Below, piece by piece: positions 37,751 through 48,953 of a DNA stretch of 64,000 nt (positions are counted from its first letter, which is position 1; each line of letters begins with the position of its first letter). Source of the stretch: Amoeboaphelidium protococcarum (Eukaryota; Aphelidiomycota; Aphelidea); the NCBI GenBank assembly GCA_023515745.1, contig JALECJ010000254.1, positions 1,612,001 through 1,676,000 on the forward strand, given 5' to 3'. Made by a program: the position numbers and the translations under genes. The notes below the pieces were generated by a model. It saw only the letters and a list, made by a program, of their open reading frames with translations, ran no database searches and had not been told where the DNA came from.

Positions 37751-38444
37751 ATGTTTGGTCGCTATATCAAGAAGCATTTCCGTTTGCTTATCATTATTGT
37801 TGCATCATACTGTGGTTATCTTTGCGTTTTATTGGGTAAATGGTAGTCGGCTGCCGTGCTTAGTACTGCTATGGAGGCGCTCATTGGTACTGCAGATGTT
37901 GAAAGGTTTATGCAATGAGTTTAGGCATGGTGTCAGGCTAAACTGGTCAAGGTTAAGGTGGTGGTGTCCAGTTGTAATATCAGGCTGAGTCTTTGGGCTG
38001 TGTTACGTCGTTGAGACAATTCGAAGATTGCAGTCGCTAATACGGGGGTATGTGGGTACCCCGATGAAAAGATCGCCGGAGCTTTTTTAAAGTGTACGAG
38101 TGATCGCTTAACCCACATGAAACGGTCGGGACATTAATTACAGTATGTGGAATACCTTGATCAGGGCTACCATTCTAATATATGCTTTTGATGTTTTATA
38201 GAGTGATTATTGCTAGATCAGTAATTTCATGATCCATTATGCCTGGGTAATCACTGGTCTGACTGTTGTTTTCTAGAGGGACTGCTTGTTGATTCGATGT
38301 CAAGTTTGAGTCGTGGAATTATCCAATCTTTGGGAACTTGAGCCAATACAAAAGCGCGCTGTGGTGGAGGATTGCACGCATCTGAATGAAGTATAACAAT
38401 TCACCAAGACATATGGCATTGAAAAATCTGGTTATAGTCTATGA
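37751..38444 (+). pseudogene. Region of short broken frames, possible decayed or multi-exon membrane-protein gene
   Basis: Several coding-looking + frames follow one another. One at 37751-37918 is 55 residues, starts MFGRYIKKHF and has a hydrophobic helix. A frame at about 38039-38183 contains CGYPDEKIAGAFLK. An ATG frame at 38145-38444 is interrupted only by an in-frame TGA at 38307 and continues with a well-formed 44-residue stretch (VVELSNLWELEPIQKRAVVE). I could not splice them into one protein with GT..TGTAG introns. They may be remnants of a gene, or an unresolved multi-exon gene. No family recognised. Confidence 0.3.
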
Positions 38445-38601
38445 TTCTGTTAACCAAAAAGCAAAATCACTAAAACATCAACTTTATTAATTCTATTACC
38501 GAATATGCTATTTTGCAATTTACCGTATCTCATTCATTCTTAAATGTGCAATTATCATAATTCATTTGTCTTTAAAGGTGCATATACTTTCCCATAGACC
38601 A

Positions 38602-39615
38602 TCATATAGGCGGTAGGAAATCCAAAGTATCTGTAAATTACTCAGGCTCTACAAACTCGCCCAAATCGTGAGAAGATTGATGAGGAGTGGTGGTAGGTGA
38701 GGAGAGATACGCGCTCAGAAAAATGTGATGCATAATGCGGTAAATCTTCATCACATCTTCTTTTTCAAGGCCAGAGTTTGAACGATTCAAAACGAACAAG
38801 TCAGATTCATATAATAAGCCCTCATTGTCAATGTGAATAAACTTCCATAAAGTAGCATTAGAGCAGATACCCCACACACGAGGGTTTACTTTGTTGGCGT
38901 CTTTTCTGTTCTTGTAGACAGCAGCCGCTTCTGCTACACATTATTACACTGCTTCTTCAGGAAATTCGTTTTTAGCCTCATAAACAATGAGGTGGGAATT
39001 CTGAGGTGGCGAAACCAAGCTCTTGATGCTATGACCCCCATTATGTCCAATGACATAATCAACGTATCCCTGTAGAGACAGATTCAAATCATAATTGCGA
39101 GTCGCCACCTTCTACTCGCAAAACACATGAAGCCCTTATAACTCTGGGCGCGAAACAATGTCAGTCAGAAACAGATCGATCACAGTACGGGGCGCGGCTT
39201 CTGAATTCTTAACAATAACGCGACAATTTCTGTCCAGCATGGCAAAGAATTCATCAGATGGCTCGATTTTGTCATTCAAATTTGCAGGTATCGTGAGCTT
39301 TCGATTCGCAGTATCAATTCCAGTTATGTCAACGATGTTATGGTACTAGGCACTGCTAAATGATACCACTTTAGGTTTTTTCTGACTGGTACTGAGCTAG
39401 AAATTTTAACGCTGTTTAATCAAATCTTCTCTTAAATTCATCAACTACGCCACACTAGACTAAGCCTTATTCATAAGTTGCAGTAAATTAACTACGACAT
39501 CATCAGATTTATTTTGTGCTTCCTGCAGCATAACATTTTATGAAGATATTCGACGTTAAGTCTCACCGATTTCGCGGTTTATCAAATCAATTTACAATGT
39601 AAGCGTATCTTCCAT
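38602..39615 (-). CDS. PD-(D/E)XK nuclease-like fungal protein
   Basis: 337-residue single-exon protein. The N-terminal ~110 residues form a Gln/Ser-rich helical (coiled-coil-like) region. The C-terminal half contains DYVIG followed ~30 residues later by LIVYEAKNEF, which fits the D...(D/E)xK core of a PD-(D/E)XK nuclease fold, then AVQQCVAEAAAVYKNRK and a strand RVWGICSNATLWKFI. Similar domains of unknown function are common in large fungal families. Whether it is a nuclease, a Crinkler-like protein or a selfish-element remnant is unknown. TGA stop and good codon continuity argue against decay. Confidence 0.6.
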
Positions 39616-39815
39616 TTTAAGCGATTAAATTTGAAATTGAATAAAAGACACGACACAAGCAATGATCAAACCATTATTAAATCAATTTGGTGAAAGTTGA
39701 CTGATTGGTCACGCCATATAAAGTTTTGATTTGATTGATGCTAACCGAAAACTCTTTCATAAATAAATTAACCGTGTTACATCATTAGTTTCATAAGATT
39801 TCAAAAAGATGGTGT

Positions 39816-41096
39816 TCATACCAGCATCTGCATCAAACCAGTAATACCGACAGCACCCAAAGCTCCCATTGCGTACTTGTTAGCTCCAGTAGCACCGCCA
39901 TCGGTTGCCTTCAACTCAAGCTGACCACCATAAGACTTGGAAGCCACACCGGTGCGGACAAACTTTACAGACAATGGCTTCATACACTTACCAGGAGCCT
40001 TTGTGGATCCATCGCCAACATTGGTGCTATTAGAACCAGAGGTACCATTGGTGGTAGTATTGGTGGAGTTGCTCATGTCCTTCAAACCGCGCTTTACCAA
40101 ATACGATCCATTGCTGACTGGAGCCTTAGTAGGGAGAACAGGAGCCTTTGATGTAGCAGTGGAGTTGATAGGATGAGTAACATTGCTGCCACCATAAGAT
40201 CCATTCTTCACATCCTTATTACCATAATCACCTCCCTTATCACCATGAGAGTATCCAGAGTCTTCTGAGCACTTGTCCATCATGGTACACAGCTCAGGCT
40301 GATCACCAGTGACAGCACCAACCATCTCTCCCTTACAGCCGTAATCAGAGTAGAAGGCGAGGGTGAACGCGTCAGTCTGAGTAGATGGGTTAGCAATTGG
40401 ATCAGCACCAGGGAAGGCAACATTCTTCACACTGCTAACATGCACTCCACTGAGGCCACGACATTCGTCAAAGGTACCATCAACCCAGTGCTTGATTCCC
40501 TTGTAGTCAGCCTCTTCAAACAACACGGCGGACCACTGCTTAGAAGCAGGCACAGCAGGTGCAGAAGGCTTCTCAAACCAACAGTCGGAAGTTGGAGGAG
40601 CAGGAGCGACAGGATGCTAGACCGGTGCAGGAGTATAATTGCCAGCTGGTGGTTGAGGTACGTAAGGAGCTGGAGTTGATACATTAACAGCAGGAGCTGG
40701 ATGTGTAGGAGCAGGTACATGAGGAGCTGGGGCAGGTTGTGCAGGAGCAGGAGCGATTGGACATGGGACACTAGTCGCATTCAAAGGCACAACGCGACAC
40801 GAGCGATGCAAGTACTTATCACCGATGGCACCAGGCTTCTCGACAACATGCTTCTCACCAGCACAGCCAAAATCGTAGTAAAACTCCATCTTGTACTGGT
40901 TGTGATCAAACTCAGCCTTTTCATACTTCTTCTCACCCATGGAGAAGCAGCCGGTATAAGTGTTTGCGCTACTGTAATCCATGCGGATTTTACGCGGAGG
41001 ATGAGAGTCAGTCTTCTTAGGGATCAGCGTGCAGTCTTCAGCATTAGCAAAGGCAGCGAGAGTAACGAGGGCAGATACGACAGATAAGTATTTCAT
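39816..41096 (-). CDS. GPI-anchored secreted protein, Pro/Ala-rich
   Basis: 426-residue protein. The N-terminal signal peptide is MKYLSVVSALVTLAAFANA. Two cysteine-containing beta-rich modules with similar phrases (EFYYDFGCAGEK at about residues 70-85 and LAFYSDYGCKGEM at about 245-260) are separated by an APAP/PAPA-rich linker. An Asn/Thr/Ser-rich segment with many N-glycosylation sequons follows, then a small-residue C-terminus with a hydrophobic end (ALGAVGITGLMQMLV) typical of fungal GPI signals. Almost no reassigned stop codons occur, and Gln is mainly CAG, suggesting high expression. Likely a cell-surface or cyst-wall protein; no enzymatic motif recognised. Confidence 0.85.
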
Positions 41097-41782
41097 TTTA
41101 ATTTTCGTGTTAGATTAGATTAATTTCAAAAACCAGAGGTATTGATTATAAGAAAAGAAGAAGTAGAAAGACTCCATCCATCCAAAGACGTTGAACACGA
41201 TCTTGATCGAAATGTGTACCAATCCCCCATCGGCTAATCAGCGTATCGTTAAAGTGCTACCAAAGTCGCGTGATTCCAGGATTTTGAAGGCTTCTGTTAC
41301 ACTTAATATCGGTGGTAGCCAATAAAAAAGGGCAGGCACGTTACACCAGCACACCAGAATTTGACTTTGTACGAGGTCTTATGACGGGTGTTGAAGGAAG
41401 ATAGCAGAATGCACCATGTAAATACCAAATCTTGGAGATGGACCGTAATCACCATGAACATTGAAGTAATCTCGTGCAGCATTGCTGTCATAACGATTTG
41501 AACAATCAAAAACAATTACGGTGCAGCCAGATCATGTATTACGTTACATTCTCCAATAGTTACCGTATTTACAGCCACAATGAAATTTTAATTTTAATAT
41601 GAAGTTACCGGAGTTACTTTGCAAACACTTTCTTACACTGATGTTGCGTGAGAGCACTTAAATCTAATGTTGCTCCATAAATCAAAAGAAGTAAACCCCT
41701 TATTGCTCACGTAAATAATATTCTATTAGAGATTAGTTTGACTTTGTCAATACCGATGTTTCAGCTTGATCACTCAATTCAC
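41097..41782. other. Spacer with an unassigned minus-strand frame
   Basis: A - strand frame from about 41520 to a TGA at 41238 encodes roughly 95 residues with a plausible protein character (VFDCSNRYDSNAARDYF), but it has no ATG and an in-frame TGA just upstream. It could be a terminal exon or a remnant. The rest shows nothing convincing. Confidence 0.25.
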
Positions 41783-42450
41783 TCAGCTAGATTCCAACTC
41801 CAATCCAGGCGGGACATAAATCGGCGGATACAGAGGCTTTACTTGAAATTTTTCTGCATAAATCTTTATCAACTTAAATCTCAGCTTTAACACTTCTTTA
41901 AGTCGCGTGTAGGCATCATTGACATTCTCTAATGTTAAACGCACAATAGAATCTGCCAAATAATCACTACTTACTGTTCATAGTTTACCAGTCATTCGCT
42001 CCGCGTGTTGGTCGATTATTAATCATCATTTTGACGCTACGCCTAAAGCCTTCCCCATTTCTACGGTTAATCTATTTAACGGCGCGCTTTAAAAATTGCA
42101 CAGAATTGACCAGTTCAAAAGCAATGTAAACTCCCAGCTTGTGGATAGATGTTGAACCAAAGTGCTTTCCAAGATTACGGTTAGATTTAGGTAATGCTAT
42201 GACATTGGATTTCAGAATCTCATTATACAGACTAGCAGCCTAACCTATCTGCCTGATTAGCAACTCACCTGACTCACTTTTTTTGAAATAGATGGGTGAG
42301 TATTTTTTACCATTAATAATCTATATTCTTTCAACACAGTAGCAACCTTAAGTGAGATCTCTTACGTGGGAGAAGGTACTGAGTTTCTTTCAAATACATA
42401 GAATATCAATATCACAGTTAATCAACAATTTACAAAGACTTATTAGACAT
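41783..42450 (-). CDS. Hypothetical protein, probably with two very short introns
   Basis: Starting at ATG 42450 (MSNKSLQIVDQL) the frame becomes continuous if a 37-nt GT..CTCAG intron is removed. A 150-residue basic stretch follows (ELLIRQIGQAASLYNEILK; KHFGSTSIHKLGVYIAFELV). A frame change near 41965 would need another very short (about 23 nt) GT..CAG intron. The product then ends in a helical segment and PPIYVPPGLELESS before TGA. I do not recognise the family. Junctions are tentative, and these introns lack the TGTAG acceptor seen elsewhere. Confidence 0.35.
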
Positions 42451-42673
42451 GCTCAAGTAACAATGTAGCATTGCATTTTCAATTCTCCCACTTACAGGTA
42501 ATGCTACATACAGTATCTTAAACGTTGATAAATATCACAAATCTAAACAGTAAACGCGTTAGCGTGTCTCAACGAAAATCATGTAAAGTATCGGCCAGTA
42601 GAGCTCGCTTTCTTCACTTTGATTGGGTGAAAAAAGACAAGATCTTATAAACGAACCACAATAGTATCACGAA

Positions 42674-43249
42674 ATGATTAGAAATTTAACACGAACGCGC
42701 TAATTAGTGACGAGAGTAAGAGTTGGCGTTAGATTTGCATCTCAGGCTTCTGCTACAGCACAGAAAGTATCCGTGGCCGAAGACGCTCTGAAGCCGGCAT
42801 CACTTGAGAGTCTTCCATCGGAACGCGTTCAGGATATTGCATCATAGATTACGCGTCTTTCGCTTCTGGAGACTAGTCAGTTGGTCGCAGTACTCAAATC
42901 ATAATTGGGAATCACTGATGCAATGATGGCTGTCCCTGCGGCGGGATCAGCGAATGTGCAGTAACAAGCTGGTGCTGCAGCCTCAGGCGGTGATGCTGAT
43001 TAGAAAGCTGCCTAACCAGAAGCTCCAAAGAAGACTAAATTCTCGCTGAAATTGGTCAAGATTGATGCTGCGCAAAAGGCCAAAGTCATCAGGGAGATTA
43101 AGAATTTGATTCCGAATATTAATCTGGTGGAGGCCAAGAAGTTTGTCGAGTCGGCACCTAAAGTTGTACGTGAAAATATTAGCAAAGAAGATTGCGATAA
43201 GATCAAGGCCGCCTTGGAAGCTGTTGGTGCCACTGTTGAGGTTGAGTGA
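42674..43249 (+). CDS. MRPL12: Mitochondrial ribosomal protein bL12m (L7/L12)
   Basis: 191-residue protein. The Arg-rich N-terminus (MIRNLTRTRQLVTRVRVGVR) is a mitochondrial targeting peptide, and the N-terminal dimerisation helix ITRLSLLETSQLVAVLK is followed by an Ala-rich hinge. The C-terminal L12 domain has KLVKIDAAQKAKVIREIK, AKKFVESAPKVV and DCDKIKAALEAVGATVEV. It forms the stalk that recruits translation GTPases to the mitoribosome. Several glutamines are TAA/TAG. Single exon. Confidence 0.95.
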
Positions 43250-43483
43250 TTTAGAGACTACTTGAGATAAAGACGGACACCATGATTTAATGATAACCAT
43301 CTCATTTGATTAGAATTATCGATTTTAATAGTGCCATTGAAATCTCCGCATCATCGATTACTATTACTACACCTCCACCGAAAAACCAAGTCTTTTTAAA
43401 GAAAGTTCATTCATATCATATACCAAAACCAAATCACTATATACTCCACCCATTTATAAAGTGATAGACACAAAGTCAATCAA

Positions 43484-44229
43484 TCAATCATCACCTTGAG
43501 CATTCCAATCCTTCTTAATCTAAAAGATCCAGTCCCATTCCAGATGCACATTGCCATCGTCATCGATAAACTTGCTCTTGACATTGTAAGTACCTCTAGC
43601 CAGCATACCAGAAGGTGCCTGCTCAGTCTAAAACTTCTTCTCATACGGCTGTGGATTAGGTGCATATGAGCCAATCATCTCCTCAGCCTTATCCACACGG
43701 ATACCTTTTCTCTTCACCACATGCAGATACTTGAGGCCGGAGATGACATCATTCTGCACTCGAAACTTTACCTTAATACGGTACTCAATTCCCTCCTTGA
43801 TGATAATAGGCTGGCTCTTGCTCTTTTCAATAGCATCTACATTTAAAAGTATTATTAGTATATACATGAGTAATCATTACAAAATTGAAATGTCTTACCT
43901 GGAGTGGACAAATCCAGGACAACATCAGGTCTTCCCTCAGTCTCCATAGCCAATGCCTAGACAACAACTCTTCTTGGATCATCCGTCTTTGCTACATACT
44001 TGAATCAAATATTTAAGAGATAATAACCGAGATTATATAATACAAAAAATCAAGAGAAAAACATACCAGTTTGAGCATTCTTCAACAGAGACTCCTTCCA
44101 CTTGTTTAGAGACTCATCATTCTGGTCCAAGTTCTTCAACTCCTCTACGGTCTTCTTGGCAGGAGCCTTGTAGCCCTCAGTCTGAGTAGGGGCCAAATCG
44201 TCCTCAACTTTTGGATTATTATCAGCCAT
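43484..44229 (-). CDS. RDI1: Rho GDP-dissociation inhibitor (RhoGDI)
   Basis: Keeps prenylated Rho GTPases inactive and cytosolic. Three exons, introns 43992-44066 (75 nt) and 43837-43898 (62 nt), both GT..ATGTAG. The N-terminal regulatory arm [12 protein letters not shown] is followed by the immunoglobulin-like domain, with [21 protein letters not shown] (21 residues; core GxxYRxKxxF), [43 protein letters not shown] and the C-terminal LEWDWIFQIKKDW. About 203 residues, normal length. It pairs with the RhoGEF at 19 kb. Confidence 0.96.
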
Positions 44230-44875
44230 ACTATTATTATTACTAGATTTAATTTGACTTGTAGTTACTACTAGTGACTAAAGGAGAGAAAAAGACAAAA
44301 CTAACAATCAAAAACAATCTCAAAGCAAAGTTTTACCGTTGTAAAGAGGGCGACAGAAATTCAGACGACTGGCCGTTTCACTTTCTGACTGCAGATGTTC
44401 TCTTCTTTATAAGGAACTGTGTGAAACGGAATAACGACGCACACCAGATACAGTAAAAAGATATTACAGGCGCTCTTTTTGATTATACAAATAGGCCTTA
44501 TCATGTAGCGAGAAATCGGGCGGCGGTCGCATTTTAAGCCTTATATTTGATCTTTATAGTCAAGTAATTATTTCTGTTTACTACTGCTTGTAAAGCTTTA
44601 TGAAACGTTTTTAAAGTAAGTATCACTTCCAATTACAGCACGTGTATTGATCTCCTGAATCTAAGATTAGTATATGAATGATATCACCACCCGAATGTAA
44701 TTGAATGTCGATCTCTCCGGTCACTGTTGCTTTCTCAAATCTCTCGTTCGCTCTTTCTCTCGTTCTCTGAGCTTTTCGTTCTGTCACTCCCATTCCTTTC
44801 TTGCCCAAGTGCTCCTCTTTTTAATAAAATACGCGATATTTATCAACTGTATATTTAGAGACAGTATTTTACTAC
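44230..44875. other. Divergent promoter region, RhoGDI / NOT3
   Basis: About 645 bases between divergent genes. It contains two copies of TCTCTCGTTC within a CT-rich block at about 44725-44790, upstream of NOT3. Other short ORFs look spurious. Confidence 0.45.
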
Positions 44876-47016
44876 ATGGCGAATAGGAAATTACAAGGTA
44901 ATTTATCATTGCCTTCTAGTGAATATGATAATAATGTATATACTGTGTAGTTGAGATTGATCGAGTGTTCAAAAAGATCAGTGAAGGTGTGGAGCTATTT
45001 GAGGATACTATGGAGAAGCTCCATGCTGCCACCTCATCTTCATAGAAGGAGAAATTTGAAGGAGAGTTGAAGAAGGAAATTAAAAAGTTGCAGCGATTGA
45101 GAGATCAAGTCAAGACATGGCTCACCTCGGGTGATATTAAGGATAAGAGGGCCTTGCTTGAGAACAGGAAGCTTATAGAGGTGTAGATGGAGAAGTTTAA
45201 AGTGACCGAAAGAGAAATGAAAACCAAATAGTATTCTAAAGAAGGTCTTTCGGCTAAAGAGAAATTGGATCCACATGAGGTTGCCAAGATGGATATGTCT
45301 AACTGGATTACGGCTTCTATTGATAAGTTGAACACCTAGATTGATGCCTTTGAGGCTGAGTAAGAGGCTATATATGCTGGCAAGGGGAAGAAGATGTCAA
45401 AGGCTGACAGTGAGAGGCTGAAAGAAGTTGATGGTCACATTTAGGCTCATAAATTTCATATTGGTAAGTTGGAGACTATTTTGCGTCTGTTCGAGAATGA
45501 GAATCTCTCTCTTGAAGATATTGAAGGTGTAAAGGACAGTGTGGATTATTATGTCGAATCTAATCAAGATCCCGATTTTATGGATGATGACGAAATTTAT
45601 GACCATTTGAATCTGTTGGAGGATGAAGTATATGGTGTGTTGGAGGAACATAATGTCGGTGGAGGATCTTCGCAGTCTGTGAATTAGTCGCGCGATTCGT
45701 TAACTTAGGATAATGATGATTAGTCGGCACAGGCGGAGGAGTAGAGCAAGTCATCTAATGCCTAATCAGGTGGTAAGAAGAAGGACGATGATAGTGGTGT
45801 GGGTGGCAAGGCGTCAACGTAGAAGGCTTAGAAGAATGTCAGTGCGACTACTAGTACTTCAACAAAGAGCGGTAAAAGTTCTGCCAAAACTTCATTGTCT
45901 AATCAAGCTGCTCCAGCTGCCGCATCTTTGGTCAGTTCTACTCCGACTGGTGTACCGGCACCAAGTGGTAATAAAGCTCCATCTGCTGTTGTATCTGTAG
46001 TTAAGAAATATTCCAATGTTGCCAACGACAAGAAATCTGTGCCTGCTTCAGTTATTCCATCCACTAGTGCTGATTCATAGAAAAGTTCATCTTTACCTGG
46101 TGCATAATCTGTGTCAACTTATTAGAATTAAGAGGAGGTCAAGACTGGTCCGTCAGTGTAATCTAATGTTTCACCTGCACCTATCTCATTTTCTCATATT
46201 GTTGCATCTGCACTGTCAAAGCAAGAAGATACTGCTACACAGGTATAACAATAGTAGTAATAATATCCGGGTAAATCTTTGTAATAAGAAGCTTCTAGAG
46301 GGAATGATGAGAGATAAGTGGATTAATATTAATAGTCTCCATCTTCCACGAGGTAGAAGAGTCAAGATGTTCATTCCAGAGCAAAAGTTTTGCATTCGTA
46401 ATAGTTTCCGGCTGAGTTTAGAGATCTTGCCTAGTCAACGGAAATGTCTTGGCTCAAAACTTATGGACGTGGAGATGAGGTGCTCAAGAATTAAAGTCTT
46501 CTTCTGGAGTTATAGTACAGTCTTGACAGATGCCCAGAGTTGGTGGAAGAATCTTGTGGAGTGGACGATCCATTCTCTGGTGTATCTCTGGAGTAGACCA
46601 TATCGATACCGGCTGTAAATGCCGCAGATTACGAAGAGGTGCTTAGTGCATTTCCATCGGATTGTATCCTCCCTCAAGATTTACCAACGCTGTATGAGAA
46701 GGTGGAATTGGATACCTTGTTCTTTATATTTTATCACATGCAGGGAAGTGCGCAGTAATATTTAGCCGCTAAAGAGTTGAAGAAGTAATCTTGGCGATTT
46801 CATAAAAAGTATTTCACCTGGTTCTAGAGACATGAAGAGCCGCGTGCTATTACAGATGAATATGAACAGGGCAGTTATATCTACTTTGATTATGAGGGAT
46901 CATGGTGTTAGCGGAAGAAGTTGGATTTCACTTTCGAATACAGATACTTGGAGGATGATGGTCAGATGTCGTCGTCTGCTTTACAATAACAATAGTAGTC
47001 ACTTTCAGCCATGTGA
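44876..47016 (+). CDS. NOT3: CCR4-NOT complex subunit NOT3/NOT5
   Basis: 695-residue subunit of the CCR4-NOT deadenylase complex. Exon 1 is 22 nt (44876-44897), then a 53-nt intron ending TGTGTAG. The N-terminal helical domain has [20 protein letters not shown] (20), [17 protein letters not shown] and the [18 protein letters not shown] region. An acidic stretch and a long Gln/Ser/Thr-rich linker follow. The C-terminal NOT box carries [18 protein letters not shown] and [21 protein letters not shown]. It acts in mRNA decay and sensing of slow decoding. The poly-Gln run near residue 475 is written largely with TAA/TAG. Confidence 0.96.
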
Positions 47017-47444
47017 AAATTGTTATGGAAATGGTATAAACTCTAGATTATGTCTACAGTGTGCGCTTGTGTCTGTGTATTAATTGGTATTTATAATAGA
47101 CTGAAATTGAATATCAACATCACCAGTGATTATTTTTCTGCATTACACTCTTGAGCCTGCCGCACTCATGTACATCGTGCATAAATCCAAGAGCTGTGTC
47201 AGGCTTTTATTTTTTATCCAGCAGATTGCAGTACTGTTCATCTAAAATTGTTTTGAATGTTACATTTAACTTAACGCGTCTCAATCCTATGAGAGTCACT
47301 AATTAGAAGAGGCCAAATCAACGGATTGAGCTGATTTCCTCTTAGACGATAAGCCACAACATCGTGGTTTCGCTTATACCGTGAAAAAATCAATTTGGTA
47401 AGCACAATAAATAGCATTTAATAAATTTTCTATATATTCCCATG
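47017..47444. other. Intergenic region
   Basis: Convergent spacer of 428 AT-rich bases between NOT3 and a secreted protein gene. No coding signal or RNA gene recognised. Confidence 0.4.
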
Positions 47445-48263
47445 TCAATTCTCTTTTTTAAACTCAATTTCAAATGCTGACCTCATTTCCTACGCGCGAT
47501 TACGCTCAAACTCCCCTAGCAATTAACGCACGAAACGTATCGGATCATTTGCTGCTTAGATTCTTGGAAACTAAACTTCACATTACCTGGCAAATTCCAT
47601 GCATTTTTTAGACGGATTAACATATGCACCAATGTTATCGCAAACATACAAATAGATGGGCGTGGACATTGGCACAATTTGGTCATAAAAAGAGTCTTCG
47701 ATTGCTCTCTATTACATATTATAAAAATAAGCCAAATTGATCACAACATCTCGGCTCATCAAAAGCTAGATAAAACGCTTCAAGACAACATGTCCAAGTC
47801 TCTCAGTGAACTAATGTTCGAAATCACTACAAACCATCAGAGCGTTAATGCCTGATGCATCACAATGGAAAGCAGGATTCGCAATAATGTTTTACATATA
47901 GATTGCAACGTCTCTATAATGTTTCTTTTCCATGACAGACTCCAACGTTTGACATGATAATGGGAAAGGCACGTAAGATAACAAATCAGGCCAGTGATGC
48001 TCATATACGTATCCCATAAACTCATCAATTTGTGCTGCGTCTGGCTCTCTGATATCATCAGCGTGATTTTAAAGCAAATACTTGACGGCTTTCTTGTTCT
48101 TCTCTGCAGCATAGACCAGCAAAGACGAGAAGGGACTAATATTTTAGTGGAAATCGTAGGTGGCCGGTAGTTTTGAATATGCAAAACGACCGAAGCAGTG
48201 GCCGAATAAGCAGCCAGAATGCACAACGGATGCCAGAATTAATAATGCCAATATCAATCTCAT
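47445..48263 (-). CDS. Predicted secreted protein, unrecognised, with ankyrin-like helices
   Basis: 272-residue single-exon protein with an N-terminal signal peptide (MRLILALLILASVVHS). The mature part is helical: ISPFSSLLVYAAEKNKKAVKYLLQNHADD resembles an ankyrin-type repeat (core SLLVYAAEKNKKAVKYLL), followed by HYRDVAIYMQNIIANPAF and GINALMVCSDFEH, which could be further degenerate repeats. Several cysteines occur. Lineage-specific secreted ankyrin-like proteins are a reasonable guess but not established. Many TAA/TAG glutamines. Confidence 0.6.
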
Positions 48264-48953
48264 AATTATCCAGTCGCCTGCAGGTTTTTACGAAAAAAAT
48301 TGGGGAGAATGGTGGTGCCCAAATTCTCCCATGATTTTAAGGGGCCAATCTGAACCTAATTTAAGGAGTTAAATGATTGTCGCCAGCAACCGAAGCTCCC
48401 TATGATATCAGCAATTAATAATCAGTAAGAGATAAGTAAGTGACAACTGACCTATATTTGATAATATCTGATCAAAACTTTAGAATAGAAAGGCGGCGTT
48501 ACTTTACGTTTTAACCCCTTAATTAAGATGATTAACCCAAGAACCAGAACTTGATAATCTGGTTGATCACGGCACTCCCCATACTCGAGACCACACTAAG
48601 TTCAAGGTAACGGAATCACCATGCTTGAGCATTAGTTATATCAAGACTAGAACTTTAATGAAGAATACTGGTAGAAGAATATCGATGGCGATTGCTAAAA
48701 TTTTGTTGATGTCAAAAGTGGGTGGTGATGAACAATCAGCGAGCGATCAACAAAGCCACGCTGCTACTGATTTGGTTGGGACCAGTAGATTTACAATGAA
48801 TCTGGCTGTTGGTTCTCGTAGGAACCGACATTGATAAAATAGAATGACCGATGTAAAATTTCAAGCGAGTCGCAGCAAAACGTGAATTTCTTTAAACTAC
48901 CTATCATGGTGGAAATAATAAATCGCATCCGGTTGGTGGATTTTTCAAAAACT
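48264..48953. other. Intergenic region
   Basis: About 690 bases. A short + ORF (about 48625-48834, 69 residues) has no recognisable features. It probably contains the promoter of the secreted gene and the 3' flank of eRF3. Confidence 0.35.

Noticed and set aside
48625-48834. 69-residue plus-strand ORF between the secreted protein and eRF3
   Set aside because: No recognisable features and too short to support.
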